Source: Lunularia cruciata
Lineage: Eukaryota; Streptophyta; Marchantiopsida; Lunulariales; Lunulariaceae
Assembly: GCA_948567375.1 (NCBI GenBank)
Contig: OX419756.1
Coordinates: 3,291,001-3,355,000 of the forward strand
Direction of reading: 5' to 3'
DNA length: 64,000 nucleotides
Of this stretch, positions 1-11,927 are shown piece after piece; within the stretch, counting starts at the first letter, position 1; every line of letters begins with the position of its first letter. The notes beneath the pieces were generated by a model, which was given only the letters and a program-made list of their open reading frames with translations, made no database searches and had not been told where the DNA came from. Both the position numbers and the translations under genes were made by a program.

Positions 1-2
1 TA

Positions 3-2390
3 GGGAATGTGGCAATGGGAGTCGAAGGAGCGCAAAAACTACAAGTCAGTGGGGCCATTCCGAAGCTGGTATCATTGATCCACAAGGAAAGCGGAGATAT
101 TGCTTCACAGGAGGCATTTATGCGAGTTCTGCAAAATTTGACAGGGGCACATGAGTCGAATAGAAAGCAGATTGTGGAACAGCATGGCGCTGTTGAAGGA
201 TTGGTGAAGCTCTTGGATGGTGAGAAGAGCTCCACGTTCCTTCAACATTTGGCATATACACTAGGGCATGTGACAATGGGAATCGAAGGAGCGCAGAAAA
301 TACAAGTCAGTGGGGCCATTCCGAAGCTGCTGTCATTGATCCACAAGGAAAGCGGAGATATTGCTTCACAGGAGGCATTCATGGGAGTTGTCAACAATTT
401 GACAGGGATAGATGACTCGAATAGAAAGCAGATTGTGGAACAGCATGGAGCTGTTGAAGGACTGGTGAAGCTCTTGGATGGTGAGAAGAGCTCCACGTTC
501 CTTCAACATTTGGCATATACACTAGGGAATGTGGCAATGGGAATCGAAGGAGCGCAGAAAATACAAGTCAGTGGGGCCATTCCGAAGCTGCTGTCATTGA
601 TCCACAAGGTAAGCGGGGATATTGCTTCACAGGAGGCCTTCTTGCGAGTTCTGCACAATTTGACAGTGATACTTGGGTCGAATAGAAAGCAGATTGTGGA
701 ACAGCATGGCGAATAGAAAGCAGATTGTGGAAGAACATGGCGCTGTTGAAGGATTGGTGAAGCTCTTGGATGGTGAGAAGAACCGCACGTTCCTTCAATA
801 TTTGGCATATACACTAGGGAATGTGGCAATGGGAATCGAAGGAGCGCAGAAAATACAAGTCAGTCGGGCCATTCCGAAGCTGCTGTCATTGATCCACAAG
901 GAAAGCGGGGATATTGCTTCACAGGAGGCATTCATGGAGTTGTCAACAATTTGACAGGGATAGATGAGTCGAATAGAGAGCAGATTGTGGAACAGCATGG
1001 AGCTGTTGAAGGATTGGTGAAGCTCTTGGATGGTGAGAAGAGCCCCACGTTCCTTCGATATTTGGCATATACACTAGGGAATGTGGCAATGGGGAATCGA
1101 AGGAGCGCAGAAAATACAAGTCAGTGGGGCCATTCCGAAGCTGCTGTCATTGATCCACAAGGTAAGCGGGGATATTACTTCACAGGAGGCATTCGTGGAA
1201 GTTCTGCACGATTTGACAGGAGCACATGACTCAAATACAAAGCAGATTGTGGAACAGCATGGCGCTGTTCAAGGATTGGTGAAGCTCTTGGATGGTGAGA
1301 AGAGCTCCACGTTCCTTCAACATTTGGCATATACACTAGGGAATGTGGCAATGGGAATCGAAGGAGAGCAGAAAATACCAAGTCAGTCGGGCCATTCCGG
1401 AGCTGCTGTCATTGATCCACATGGAAAGCGGGGATATTGCTTCACAGGAGGGATTGATAGGAGTTCTGCACAATTTGACAGTGATAAATGAGTCGAATAG
1501 AAAGCAGATTGTGGAACAGCATGGTGCTGTTGAAGGATTGGTGAAGCTTTGGATGGTAAGAAGAGCTCCACGTTTCTTGAACGTTTAGCAGTTACACTAG
1601 GGAATGCGGGAATCGCAAACGAAGGCGCGCAGAAAATAAGACAAGTCAGTGGGGCCATTCCGAAGCTGTTGTCATTGATCCACAAGGAAGGCGGGGATAT
1701 TGATTCACATAAGACATTGGTGAGAGCTTTGAGGAATTTGACATCGACACATGAGTCAAATAGAAAGCAGATTGTGGAACAGCATGACGCTGTTGAAGGA
1801 TTGGTGAAGCTCTTGGATGGTGAAAAGAGCTCCACATTCCTTCAACATTTGGCACATACACTAGGGAATGTGGCAAGCGGAACTGAAGGAGCGCAGAAAA
1901 TAGGACAAGTCAGTGGGGCCATCCGAAGCTGCTGTCATTGATCCAGAAGGAAAGCGGGGATATTGCTTCACAGGAGGAATTGATGAGAGCTTTGACGAAT
2001 TTGAGATGGACGCATGAGTCAAATAGAGAGCAGATTGTGGAATGCCTGGCGCTGTTGACGGATTGGTGAAGCTCTTGGATTATGAAAAGAGCTCCACGTT
2101 TCTTGAACGTTTGTGCAGATACACTAGGGAATGTGGCAATGGGAATCGAAGGAACGCAGAAAATAGGAGAAGTCATTGGGGCCATTCCGAAGCTGTTTTC
2201 AATGATCCACAAGGAAAGCGGGGATATTGCTTTACAAGAGGCATTGATGACAGCGTAGAGCAATTTGACATCGATGCATGAGTCAAATAGAAAACAGATT
2301 GTGGAATAGCGTAGCGTTGAGCAATTTGACATCGATGCATGAGTCAAATAGAAAACAGATTGTGGAATAGCATGGCGCTGTTGAAGGATT
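3..2390 (+). repeat. Tandem array of about nine 261-bp units
   Basis: The phrase gggaatgtggcaatggg (or close variants) recurs at about 3, 264, 525, 817, 1077, 1339, 1600, 1864 and 2127, a period of 261 bp apart from indels. Units 1-5 are almost identical in nucleotides and not only in protein, which implies recent unequal exchange or gene conversion. Units 7-9 are more diverged and gain a codon (ataagacaa against atacaa). Decay increases to the right. Confidence 0.9.
680..741 (+). repeat. 31-bp tandem duplication that breaks the ARM frame
   Basis: The segment 680-710 (starting gaatagaaagcagattgtgg) is repeated at 711-741 with two differences. Because 31 is not a multiple of three, the reading frame shifts, and a stop (tag at 714-716) closes the first ORF immediately. 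Confidence 0.9.
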
Positions 2391-2420
2391 GATGAAGCTC
2401 TTGGATCGTGAAAAGATCTG

Positions 2421-3165
2421 ATCGACTCAGTACTCGCTGGAAAAAAACATTAGAAGGGAGTATTAGACGGGCAACAAGAATATATTAGCTGATCGGACCA
2501 TGATCGCCAAGTAGAACGAAAGGATTATCTGCCTTATCCACATAGCCAAGTAGCTAAATTTATTCAGAAGTTAGGGTGGTTCTAGATTAAGAGGTCGGTG
2601 GCGGCTCTAGGCTACGAGCTACGATGAGTAAAGTTTTTTTTATTTTTAATTAATAAATTATTAATATAAATCAATAATAATAGGTAAATTATTTAATTTT
2701 AAATTAATATATTATCAATATAATATTGAATAATTATAAACATCAACAAGTGCCGGTTAGCTAAGATACAACAAGTGCCGGTTAGCTAAGATACGGAGAT
2801 ACACATTCACATATAAAATTTAATCAAATTCGAAATTAATATACTATAACAAGCTAGCTAGGATAAACATTCACAATCAAAATTTTATTAAATTTTAAAT
2901 TAATATATTATAATAGGCGCTAACATATTCATCCTAAACTATATTTTTTATTAACCTTAATATCTAATAAATATATTATGATGTGACAAGTGAAAATTTA
3001 ATATTCTTTATTTATTACAAACCACTTTTTATGGAATTTACTAATAATAAAATATTTTTCTGAAACTCCATAGTGAGACTCGATGTTTTTCTCACCTTCA
3101 CCCTGTATCAATTTAGTAAACATTTCGTATGAAAATATATAAAATTTCATAAAAATATTTCTGAA
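2421..3165. other. AT-rich spacer, no gene seen
   Basis: Low-complexity AT-rich DNA separates the main ARM array from an isolated ARM fragment. It contains a 25-bp direct tandem repeat (2744-2768 and 2769-2793, caacaagtgccggttagcta...). No ORF or RNA gene is recognisable. It may be an insertion that split the array, but I see no clear terminal repeats. Confidence 0.6.
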
Positions 3166-3600
3166 ACCCCTGTTGTTTCACAAGATGTATTGATGAGAGC
3201 TTTGATGAATTTGATACACATGAGTCAAATAGAGAGTAGTGTGTGGAAGAGCATAGCGCTGTTGAAGGATTGGTGAATCTCTTGGATGGTGAGAAGAGAT
3301 CCAGGTTCAGTGGACATTTGGCACATACACTAAGGAATGTGGCAATATGAATTGAAGGAAAGAAGAAAATAGGACAAGTCAGTGGGGCCATTCCAAAGTT
3401 GTTGTCATTGATTCTCAAAGAGTATGACATTCTAAAATTACTAGAGGCACTAATGAGAACTTTATGACAATCAACCATGTTGGAGCCTTGTCGAATCTAG
3501 ATCATGGAGTATACTGGCACTCTAGAGGGATTAGTGAAACGTATTGATGTTGGTAAGGGTTATCCAAAAGTCATAATATTTGCTAAGAGCTAAAGTAAGA
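3166..3600 (+). pseudogene. Detached ARM-repeat pseudogene fragment
   Basis: Recognisable ARM sequence resumes after the spacer: agagcatagcgctgttgaag, then an equivalent of LVKLLDGEK, LAHTLGNVA, GQVSGAIPKLLSLI, and a weaker half-unit up to about 3600 (ctagagggattagtgaa). Stops and frame changes occur throughout. It resembles the diverged units 8-9, including their extra codon before GQVSGAIPK, so it is probably the 3' end of the same array. Confidence 0.75.
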
Positions 3601-4046
3601 AGAATTAGATTCCCTTGAAAGTTTACATCTTAAGTAGCTTTCATTACACAATCCCTAAAACTAAACCCAAAAGGATAAAATATATACACTAAAAGAGAAA
3701 GAAAGAAAAGAAAGCAATCGCATAGAAAAAATGAAGGATTGGGAAGAAAAGAGAAAGAAAGTACATTGCACCTATTAAAGACCAAGGAGAGAAATATGAA
3801 AAGACCAAGGAGAGAAATAGGAGGATGGAAAATAAGTGAAAAATCATATTAAGACTCTTGAATGAGTGAAAGGAAGATAAATTAGAAAAAAAGCTTCAAT
3901 TTGGAAAAATGAATTATATAGTTGATTTATATATGACTAGGTAAGGTAAACTCAATAAACAATAAAAAAATGATTTGGGTGACATCAAATGGATCTATCC
4001 AATTATAAATAAGCTTATAAACATGGGTACTAAATGGTAGGGATAA
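3601..4046. other. Intergenic, with a reversed gypsy LTR scrap
   Basis: The left part is purine-rich with no gene. About 3780-3890 is the reverse complement of the 3' end of the gypsy LTR family seen at 4047 and 6278 (accaaggagagaaatagg and the segment around actcttgaatgagtg). The first 20 bases of the scrap are duplicated. The rest is AT-rich and unremarkable. Confidence 0.6.
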
Positions 4047-4524
4047 TGTAACAATATGAAATTCATCGATTAGTTAGTCAAAACTAACAAAGTAATACAT
4101 ATACCAATTTAGTTTAAAATATTCTAGAAGCATCTAGGAAGCTACTTGGTATCTTTCCAGTATTGAGTAACGTATATACCAAGTGGTGATTTATAGGAGG
4201 AATTTCCTCGGAAACTTCTTGGCTAACTTAACTTGCACACCAAGTAGATAACTTCTAAAAGAAAACTTCTTGGGAAGCTTCTTAGCTAGCTTAGTTTACA
4301 TGCCAACTAGACAGCTTCTAGAAAGAAGCTTCTTGGTTAATTTAACTTGCACTCTAAGAAAGTAGATTTGAGAAGTTCTTCAAGAACCTTGTATGCTCCC
4401 CTATAAATACTAAAACCAAGCTCATGCTAAGCATTTGGAGTTTCACTCATTCAAGTGTCTCAATGTGATTTTCCACTTTGGTCTTCTATTCTCCTATTTC
4501 TATCCTTCTTCCCGGTCTTTTATA
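4047..4524 (+). mobile_element. Ty3/gypsy LTR, copy 1
   Basis: The segment starts tgtaacaatatg and ends near ggtcttttata. It carries repeated aagcttcttgg / agcttaacttgcactccaag motifs and a TATA-like tataaatac at 4402-4410. It aligns along its length with the LTRs at 6278 and 11928 and, inverted, at 14054. The sequence to its right is pol in the opposite orientation, so this LTR is not in a normal element. Confidence 0.8.
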
Positions 4525-4573
4525 GGTAGGTTACTAGAAAAAAGGTCTTTTATAGGTAGGTTACTAGAAAAAA
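4514..4573 (+). repeat. 30-bp tandem duplication at an LTR edge
   Basis: The 30-base segment beginning ggtcttttataggtaggtta occurs at 4514-4543 and again at 4544-4573. It straddles the 3' end of LTR copy 1, where the inverted pol segment begins, and probably marks a repair junction. Confidence 0.85.
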
Positions 4574-4574
4574 G

Positions 4575-6270
4575 CAAGATTGTACCATCGAGTTGAAAAG
4601 TGAGATCCCAATGATTTTGATCTACATATTGCTTTTGACAATTTTGAGTAACAAGGAGATGAGAGTTGAGTTTTTGTAAAGAGTGAGATATTGTGGTCAA
4701 GAAGGTGGAAATATGAGGAATGTGAGATAGAGAAGGAGCAAGAAGAGAATTTAAAAGAACAAGGAGAGGAATTTGGTGCTTGCTTGCTTGGAGTTGTTGT
4801 AGGTAAACTCAACAACCTCAATGCATTGAAAGTAGCTTGAAAAATGTTTGCCAAAATTTATTAATGAATCAAGGATCACAATTCAAAATGAATACACAAG
4901 GCATCCCATGATACTTGAAGATATTTTCAAAGTAAATTTGGGTCAATGTTGGAACATCCACTATATCAAAGGTTGATGCCAGATAGATTTGCTTATTAAG
5001 CTTATCAAAAAACACCATGATTGTTGTATGACCTTGCTTGGTCATTGGCAAGGAATGATGAGATCTAAGCTCACATTTTCAAATCAAGCAAATGGGATGG
5101 GAAATGGTTGAAGGAGTCCCCTTGGCTTTTGGATAGTAGACTTGTTGCATTGGCAACTCTCACAAGATTAGACAAACTCTTGAACCTCTTGTGCCATGTT
5201 GGGCCACCATCATTGGCATTGTAGGGTACCCAAGGTCTTGTCCACACCCATGTGACCAACAATTAGTAAGTCATGGGCTTCTTGAAGGCACATACGTTAT
5301 AGATCCCTCTTGCATGGAACATAGATTTGGTTCTCACACGATAGAAGGCATTCCTTGGAGAAGGTGTTGTATTCCTTGTCATGTGCTGCAAGGAGAAGGT
5401 GTTGTATTCCTTGTCATGTGCTGCAAGATAACCACCTACTATCTAAAAAAGGAGATCTTGTTGTAAAGTGATCCTAAACTCAATTTGGACTTTTGAGTCA
5501 ATTAGCATTGTCATTATTGCCATAGTGACAAGAGGTGCAAGAAGAGTCTTCAAATCAAGTCATTGTGATAGTGTATCAGGGATGATATGGAACCTACCAA
5601 GTTTGTACTCAAGTTTGACATCAAACAATTTTAGTTATTCCCCCCATCAATGATGCCAACTCTTCGTGTGCTCCAAATGTAATGTTTGGAACAAAAGTTT
5701 ACAATTGGTTTGCATGATCATTTGTTTCCCCAAGAGATAATGTCTCTATACCTAGTGGTATATACCATTGCTAGTTGTTCTTGGTCTCAAATAGAGTAAT
5801 TATTTTTTACAATGTTCAATTGGCAAGACACAAAGGCAATGGGATGTAACTCATCCAGAAATTCCTACTACAATACAACTCCAATGGCAAAGTTAGAAGT
5901 ATGAAATTCAACCACACAACATAGTTGAGTGTCATATAGTTGAAAATGGGTCTTGAAGATACCATATGCTTCAACTTCTTGAATACTTCTTTTTACTTGG
6001 TGGTCCACTAGAAAATTGAGGTCTTCTCCACGAGAATGGTCAATGGCATGGCCACAATCATAGTAGTGGATGAACCGTTGATAAAAAAAACTTACCAATC
6101 CATTAAATGCTCACACTTTTGTGGTATCCTTTGGAGTATGCTAATTAGTAATAGCTTTGATTTTCTTCTTCTTTGTCTTGATCCGCTTTGATGAGACTAT
6201 AGAAGGTAACTTTCTTCTACCAAAAGATACACTTTGAATCCTTATAATAAAACTTCTATTGACATAATCA
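4575..6270 (-). pseudogene. Inverted Ty3/gypsy pol fragment (RT-RNase H to integrase)
   Basis: Read on the minus strand, this segment gives the RT/RNase H connection near 6.1-5.87 kb (RFIHYYDCGHAIDHSRG, ending in FAIGVVL). Next come the integrase zinc-binding region near 5.26-5.1 kb (MGVDKTLGTL-like, in broken frames) and the integrase core near 5.05-4.87 kb (TKQGHTTIMVFFDKLNKQIY, FENIFKYHGMP). The integrase C-terminal region lies at about 4.85-4.58 kb. It is homologous to the plus-strand element at 6.7-11 kb. Many stops and frameshifts make it non-functional. It lies between two LTRs that both face plus, so the internal region is inverted relative to its LTRs. Confidence 0.8.
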
Positions 6271-6277
6271 TCTTAAG

Positions 6278-6709
6278 TGTAACAATATGGGGTTTACCGA
6301 TGAGTTATTCAAGACCAATAAAGTAGAATCTAATAAGCCAATTAGCATAGAATATTCTAGAAGTATCTAGGAAGTTACTTGGTATCTTCTACCAAAGTAT
6401 TGTGTAATGTGCATGCCAAGTAATGACTTCTAGGAGGAAGCTTCCTGGGAAGCTTCCCGGCTAACTTAGCTTGTAGTGTAAGTAAGTGATTTCTTGAGAA
6501 GCTTCCTTGTTAACTTGACTTGCACTCCAAGAAGTCAGTTTAAGGAGTTCCTTGAGAAGCTTCTCAAGAGCCTTATATAGTCACTATAAATACCAAAGTC
6601 CAAGCTCATGTTATGCATTTGAAATTTTCTCTCATTCAAGAGTCTCAATGTGATCTTTCATTTTGATCTTCCATTCTCTTATTTCTCTCCTTGATCTCTA
6701 TCTTTTATA
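6278..6709 (+). mobile_element. Ty3/gypsy LTR, copy 2 (5' LTR)
   Basis: It begins tgtaacaatatgg and ends at tcttttata, just before the primer-binding site. A TATA-like tataaatac lies at 6585-6593, about 120 bases before the LTR end, a sensible place for the element's promoter. It shares its sequence with LTRs 1, 3 and 4. Confidence 0.85.
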
Positions 6710-6710
6710 T

Positions 6711-6722
6711 TGGTATTAGAGT
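6711..6722 (+). promoter_or_regulatory. Primer-binding site for initiator-Met tRNA (degenerate)
   Basis: tggtattagagt lies one base after the LTR. Plant LTR elements commonly use tggtatcagagc, the complement of the tRNA-iMet 3' end. Two of twelve positions differ (cat to tat, final gc to gt), in keeping with an old insertion. Confidence 0.8.
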
Positions 6723-7029
6723 AAGAATGAGATGGATTAAATTTATGGATTACCAAATCCATTTCCACCAAGCCAATGGGATCTTTTTGTTCATGTACTA
6801 CCCAAGTATCATTTCACTCAGTTCATCATCCCATGCTTTGGGTAAAAAATTTTGAATGCCATCACCTTGTCCGATGAACCCTTGGTACTTCCGATTGTCA
6901 CTTATGGAGAAAGGTGGACGTGTTGCATCTTTGTATTAACTTAGATCAACTATAGGTATTTTGATATAGTAGTAATCATAGCGGCAATGCCCAAGATTAT
7001 CATTGCCATGCAATAATAGATTGAGCACC

Positions 7030-8330
7030 TTACTTGATTGTTAGAAGAACAAGATTATCAATGACCAGAGCATGTAGAGAGAGCACCATTTTGAGAAGGT
7101 GAAGAGCAAGTCTGATTTCTGAAGCCCAAGGTATTTGAAGGCAAGAATCTCCTTAGTGCAATGGAAAAATTTTTGTTTGATTGTAAATGTTATTTTGAAA
7201 CTACAAATCTTCAAGATGAACAAAAATAGATTCTCTTGGCTTCTAGCCAATTGGATGGAGCGGTAAAACTATGGTGGCAGTTTCAAGTAGAGCAAGTTGA
7301 ACGGTAGTTTATTTGTATCAATCTTGACATAGGAGGAATTCAAGAGTGCATTTATTGGATGATTCCAAGCACAAGATAAGTTGGATGAGTTCTAAAATAG
7401 ATTGGTTCTATAAGAAGCTATATCACACAATTCGAGAACATCATTATGAAAATTCTAGATATATTAGATGGTGAAGCTCTAGATCAATTGGTGAGGGGCT
7501 TGAAGTCATGAAGAAAATTAGAAGTGATTATGCAAGAGCCAAAACACTTGGAGGAAGCCATGCAATTGGCTGAGCGCTTTGACTCCTTGGTTGTGATAAC
7601 TTGGTCTCGATCTTGACCTTAACAAAACCTAAACATACCAACACATTACACACTAGTGGAAGAGCTGGCGACAATGGAGATTGATGCCATCCAACAAAAA
7701 TCACTTTGCATAGTAGATCGAGAAAGATTATGACAAAATGGTGGTTGCTTTTATTGTTGCCAAATTGAACATTGCATTGTTGAATGTCCACTAAAGAATG
7801 AGTGACCTCAACAAATTACCCAAATGGAGCTTGTGGATCGGAATGATCAAGGAAATGATGAATCCCAAAAGGAGATTTTTAGTCATCTACTAGGAACTTG
7901 ATTAGTTCCAATGGGATTGAAGACTAGACCTGTACCAGTTTTCTTTACTTGGAAGGTATGATATCTAATCATGATTGTAAGATTGTGGTTGATTCTAGAA
8001 GTTCAAGGAATTGCATAGCTATGTAATTAGCAAAGGAATTAAGTATTTCTATCAAACCAATAATTGGAAGTAGACTTATGATGGTAAATGGTAGAAAGTG
8101 TTTTGCATTCCATCTTGCTACATTCAAGATTGTGAATGAGTATTTGGAATGTATGAGGTTTGTAGTGGCACCTCTACACTTTGATGTCATTCTAGGTCTA
8201 TCTTGGTTTGAACGTCATAAAATTCAATTTGATTGGAATCGATGAAAAATTCAAGTACAAGGTAATAATGTCCAATTAGGTTGTTGGGCACCTTTGAGTA
8301 AGACACCTAAGAATAATTAGTCTTGAAATG
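7030..8330 (+). pseudogene. gag-protease pseudogene of the gypsy element
   Basis: The plus strand encodes a gag core (FEGKNLLSAMEKFLFDCKCY, then LDGAVKLWWQF). It is followed by one CX2CX4HX4C zinc knuckle near 7743-7790 (CFYCCQIEHCIVEC) and a retropepsin-like segment from about 7975. The protease active site reads VDSRSS where VDSGSS is expected, a loss of the conserved glycine. Downstream, LHFDVILGLSWFERHKIQFD is typical of gypsy proteases. Stop codons interrupt every part. Confidence 0.8.
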
Positions 8331-8509
8331 TGAGGTTTTTCAGGAAAGTAGCCATAGAGCAAGCTTTGAAGGAAGATAAATCCCAAGATGAGAAGTTTAT
8401 CAATCTAGTAGCTATAGAGCAAGCTTTGGAGGAAGATAAGTATATTTTTGCAATATGAATCAAGCCGATTGTACAAGAAAGATTTGAGGAGGACCAAAAG
8501 TCTCATCAA

Positions 8510-9950
8510 GCAATGGTTGATCAAATAATCCATGAGTTTCCACATGTGTTTTTGGATGATTTTCCAAAGGGATTAAGGGATACCAATTGTGGTATGCTCT
8601 TTAAGATTGAGTTATTGCCAAGAAGTACTCCAATGAGTAGACCAAGCTATTTGCTCTCACTAAACTAGTTGGATGAGCTTTGAATAACATTGATGGAGTT
8701 GTTGGAGAAGGATTTCATACAAAATAGTATATCTCCTTGGGGAGCACCAGTACTATTTGTTCCAAAGAAGGATGAAGGACTTTGCTTTTGTATTGATTAT
8801 TGTGGCCTCAAGAAACAAATAATGAAGATGCATATTCCTTGCCTTGAATTGATGACTTGTTTGATCAATTGAGTGGAGCACAATATTTTTCCAAGTTAGA
8901 TCTCTAAAGTGGCTATTGGCAAAGTCCCATTGATAGAGAAGATGTGCAAAAGATTACCTTTTGCACAAGGTATGGGCACTTTCAGTGGAGATTTCTGCCT
9001 TTTGGGCACAAATGCTCCAATGGTCTTCATAGATCAAATGCATTGAGTGTTGGATGAGCTATTGGCTTGGTATGTGGTGGTGTTTTTGGATGATATTTTA
9101 ATCTGTAGCAAGATAGATATAGAACACACAAATCACATGCAAGAAGTCCTAAGGTGAGAAATCCTAAGATGACTACATGAGTGGAAGTTTTACTACAAGT
9201 AGTCAAAGTGTGCCTTTTGGCAAAAGGAAGTTATAATTACCTTTTGGGTCACAAAATCTTATCAGAGGGGATCAAGATGGAAAAAAAGAAAATCAAGGCC
9301 ATTATTGATTGGCCTACTCCAAAGGATGCTACAGAAGCACAAGCATTTAATAGATTGGCAAGTTTTTACCGATGGTTCATCCACTACTATATTCATGTGG
9401 CTCGCACCATTGACCGACCTCTTGGAAAAGAACTAAAGCTTTCAATGGACCACCAAGCACAAAGAAGAATTCTAGAAGCTAAAACATATGGTATCTTCAA
9501 AACTCATTCTTCAACCGTATGACCATCAACTACTTTGTGTGCTTGATTTTGAAGCTTCTAATTTTTCAATTGGAGTCGTGTTGTAGCAAGAATTCCTAGA
9601 TGGATTACATCTTATTGCCTTTATGTCTTGTAGATTAAAACCACAAAAAGGAATTACTTTGCTTGGGATTGGGAACAACTAGCAATATTTATGCCACCAA
9701 GGTATGGAGGTATTATTTCTTAGAAAAACAAGTGATAATGTGAACCAATCACAAACCCTTGTTGTAGACATTACATTGGGAACACATGGAGAGTCCATAT
9801 CATAGATTGGAGGAACATCTACAATTGTTTGATATCAAATTTAAGTACAAACCTGGTTGGTTCCATGTCATCCCAAATATTCTATCAATATGGCCTGATT
9901 TGAAGTTCTTTGTCTCATCACGACAATAATCAAAATGATGTTATTTGACT
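8510..9950 (+). pseudogene. Reverse transcriptase-RNase H pseudogene of the gypsy element
   Basis: RT motifs read SPWGAPVLFVPKKDEG and CIDYCGLKK near 8.73-8.82 kb, and VVFLDDILICSK near 9.08-9.12 kb, the catalytic xxDD box. The connection and RNase H follow (IIDWPTPKDATEAQAF, RWFIHYYIHVARTIDRPLGK at 9.3-9.43 kb), then a weak RNase H to about 9.95 kb. Frames change several times. The same domain arrangement occurs inverted at 4.58-6.27 kb. Confidence 0.8.
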
Positions 9951-10089
9951 CCAAAGTCCAAATCAAGTTTAGGATAGCTTTACAACAAGATTCCTTCTTT
10001 TAGATAATACAAGGTCATCTTGCAGCATGTGACAAGAATTACAACACCTTCTCTCTCAAAGAAGGTCTTCTATTCTATGAGAACCGGAT

Positions 10090-10960
10090 CTTTGTTCTAA
10101 CTAAGAGTGATCTCTGACTTGTGCATCTTCAAGAAACCCATGACTTACCAATTGTTGGTCACATGGGTGTAGACAAGATCTTAGGTACCCTCCAATGCCA
10201 ATGGTGGTGGCTTAACATTGCACGAGATGTTCAAGAGTTTGTTTGATCTTGTGAGATTGCCAACATAGCAAGGCTAACAACCAAAAACCAATTATACTCT
10301 TTCAACCACTCTCCATTCCATCCACTTGATGGGAACACGTGAGCTTAGATCTCATCACATCATTGCCCAAGGCAAAGCAAGGTCACACAACAATTGTGGT
10401 GTTTTTGGATCAGCTTAGTAAGCAAATCTATTTGGCACCAACTTTTAATATTATGGATGCTCTAACATTAGCATAGATCTACTTTGACAATATCTTCAAG
10501 CATCATGGGATATTTCATGTACTTATCTCCGACCATGATCCTCGATTCATTGGAAAATTTTGGCAAGTACTCTTCCAAATACTCGGCACCAAGTTTACTT
10601 TGTCCATGGCCTATCATTCTCAAACTAATGGATGAACCAAATGTGAAAATTTCATCTTGGAGGATATGGTTTGTCTTTGTCAAAGTTCAGCATACCAATT
10701 GGGATGAATGTCTTGTAGTTATTGAGTTTGCATACAATAATTCCAAATAAGTAAGCACCGGATTCTCTCCTTTCTTCCTTAATTTTGACCAAGACCCACT
10801 TGTCCAAATTCCTTTTTTTCTCCTCCTCCATCTCATGTTTCTCATACTTATACCTTCTTGAGCACCATATCCCAATCCCTCCAACAAGCCAAATTTTATC
10901 TTCTTGTTGCTCAAAATTATCAAAAACAATATGCACACCACTTGTAATACCCATAACTAG
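10090..10960 (+). pseudogene. Integrase pseudogene of the gypsy element
   Basis: The zinc-binding part is visible as GHMGVDKILGTLQCQWWW. The core shows DHDPRFIGKFWQVLFQILG followed by MAYHSQTNG, a stop, then TKCEN. The last catalytic residue of the DDE triad (normally GQTE) appears as K after a stop. The C-terminal region resembles the minus-strand copy at 4.58-4.86 kb. The protein is dead. Confidence 0.8.
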
Positions 10961-11265
10961 ACATATCATCAAGAGGAGAAAATTGGCTTGGTAACATCTG
11001 GAAGGATGTTATGTATGATGGGCTAGGTAGATAAGATAGAGGTGTCACCAAAATAGGACTTCTACTAATAAAGCAAGAGCCAAAAATAATCTAAATTTGT
11101 AAAACCAAAAGCTAGACATATTATCTAAAGACAAAACTCAGCCTGGTAACATTTGGAAGGATGTTATATATGATGGGCTAGGTAGATCTGATAGAGTTGT
11201 CACCAAAATAATACTATTACTAATAGAATAGGAGCCAAAATAGCCTAGAAACTTCAAAGCCAATT
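10957..11265 (+). repeat. Two tandem copies of a 155-bp unit
   Basis: ctagacatat starts at 10957 and again at 11112. The two units share tttggaaggatgttat and gatgggctaggtagat with moderate divergence. The repeat lies just downstream of the integrase remains, where an element's 3' untranslated region would be. Confidence 0.8.
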
Positions 11266-11927
11266 TTAGAAACCTAAACGGATGAATTAGGACTCAAAAC
11301 TATGCAAATTTCTCACTCCCCACCCCCCCCCCTTTTGATGGAAGAAAGGCCTCCTAAACTGCACCCCCCTGGTTTGTCTTCTTGAGAGCTTTCCAACGAT
11401 GCCTCATCCACATAATTTGTAGATTCCTACCAGAAGATTCCCTAAAGATTCCTTTTGGTCAAAGAGAGTTTGACCAACCAGATAGGATCAGAACCAACAT
11501 GTCACCCATGCATGCAACTAATCTAAGGGTGGTGGAACTTTTTGATATGTCATCAATCCATGTATACGATCCAAGGGTGGAGCTTACTTCGATGATGTCT
11601 TCTTTGTTATATAATATAATCAAGGTGTTCCTTTGGGGTATCAGAGTTTGATTGTGGAACTTGTGTTTTCTCTTCTACATTTCTCTTGTGATTTCTTCTA
11701 TACTCAGAATATTACACCACCATTGTCATGATCTCACCTTTCAACTTGGTGATAAGATCATGCCTCTTCTAGTAACCTACCCCTTCTACTTGATACATAA
11801 GTCCATAAACTTGCTCCTATTTGGATAAGACCCTTTGATATCATCTAAATCATTTTTCTTGTTGCTTATTGACTTGCTTTGCCTTGTCATATGTGCATCC
11901 ACCCTATCTTTCATATTTTTAGAAGTA
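11266..11927. other. Non-coding 3' part of the gypsy element
   Basis: No protein domain is visible. A C-rich run at about 11321-11334 and a further one near 11364-11370 stand out in otherwise AT-rich DNA. The segment may be the element's 3' UTR or a later insertion. Confidence 0.5.

Larger units (their letters stand above)
3..2420 (+). pseudogene. Armadillo (ARM) repeat protein pseudogene
   Basis: The plus strand encodes a run of armadillo repeats of the importin-alpha/Vac8 type. Each unit reads close to GAIPKLLSLI, then LRVLHNLT, SNRKQIVEQHGAVEGLVKLL and LAYTLGNVAMG. ARM repeats are about 42 residues, and the 87-residue DNA-level unit holds two of them. The first 700 bases are open (two and a half units). 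A 31-bp duplication at 680-741 then breaks the frame. Further 1-base gains or losses follow near 935, 1090 and 1375, and stops appear from about 2270. The left end runs off the window, so a start codon and any N-terminal domain may lie outside. ARM arrays normally form protein-binding superhelices; here the gene is broken and no product is expected. Family call firm, precise orthologue unknown. Confidence 0.85.

Noticed and set aside
11321-11370. C-rich runs as a regulatory i-motif or telomeric signal
   Set aside because: Only isolated homopolymer runs without a repeated pattern; more likely slippage.
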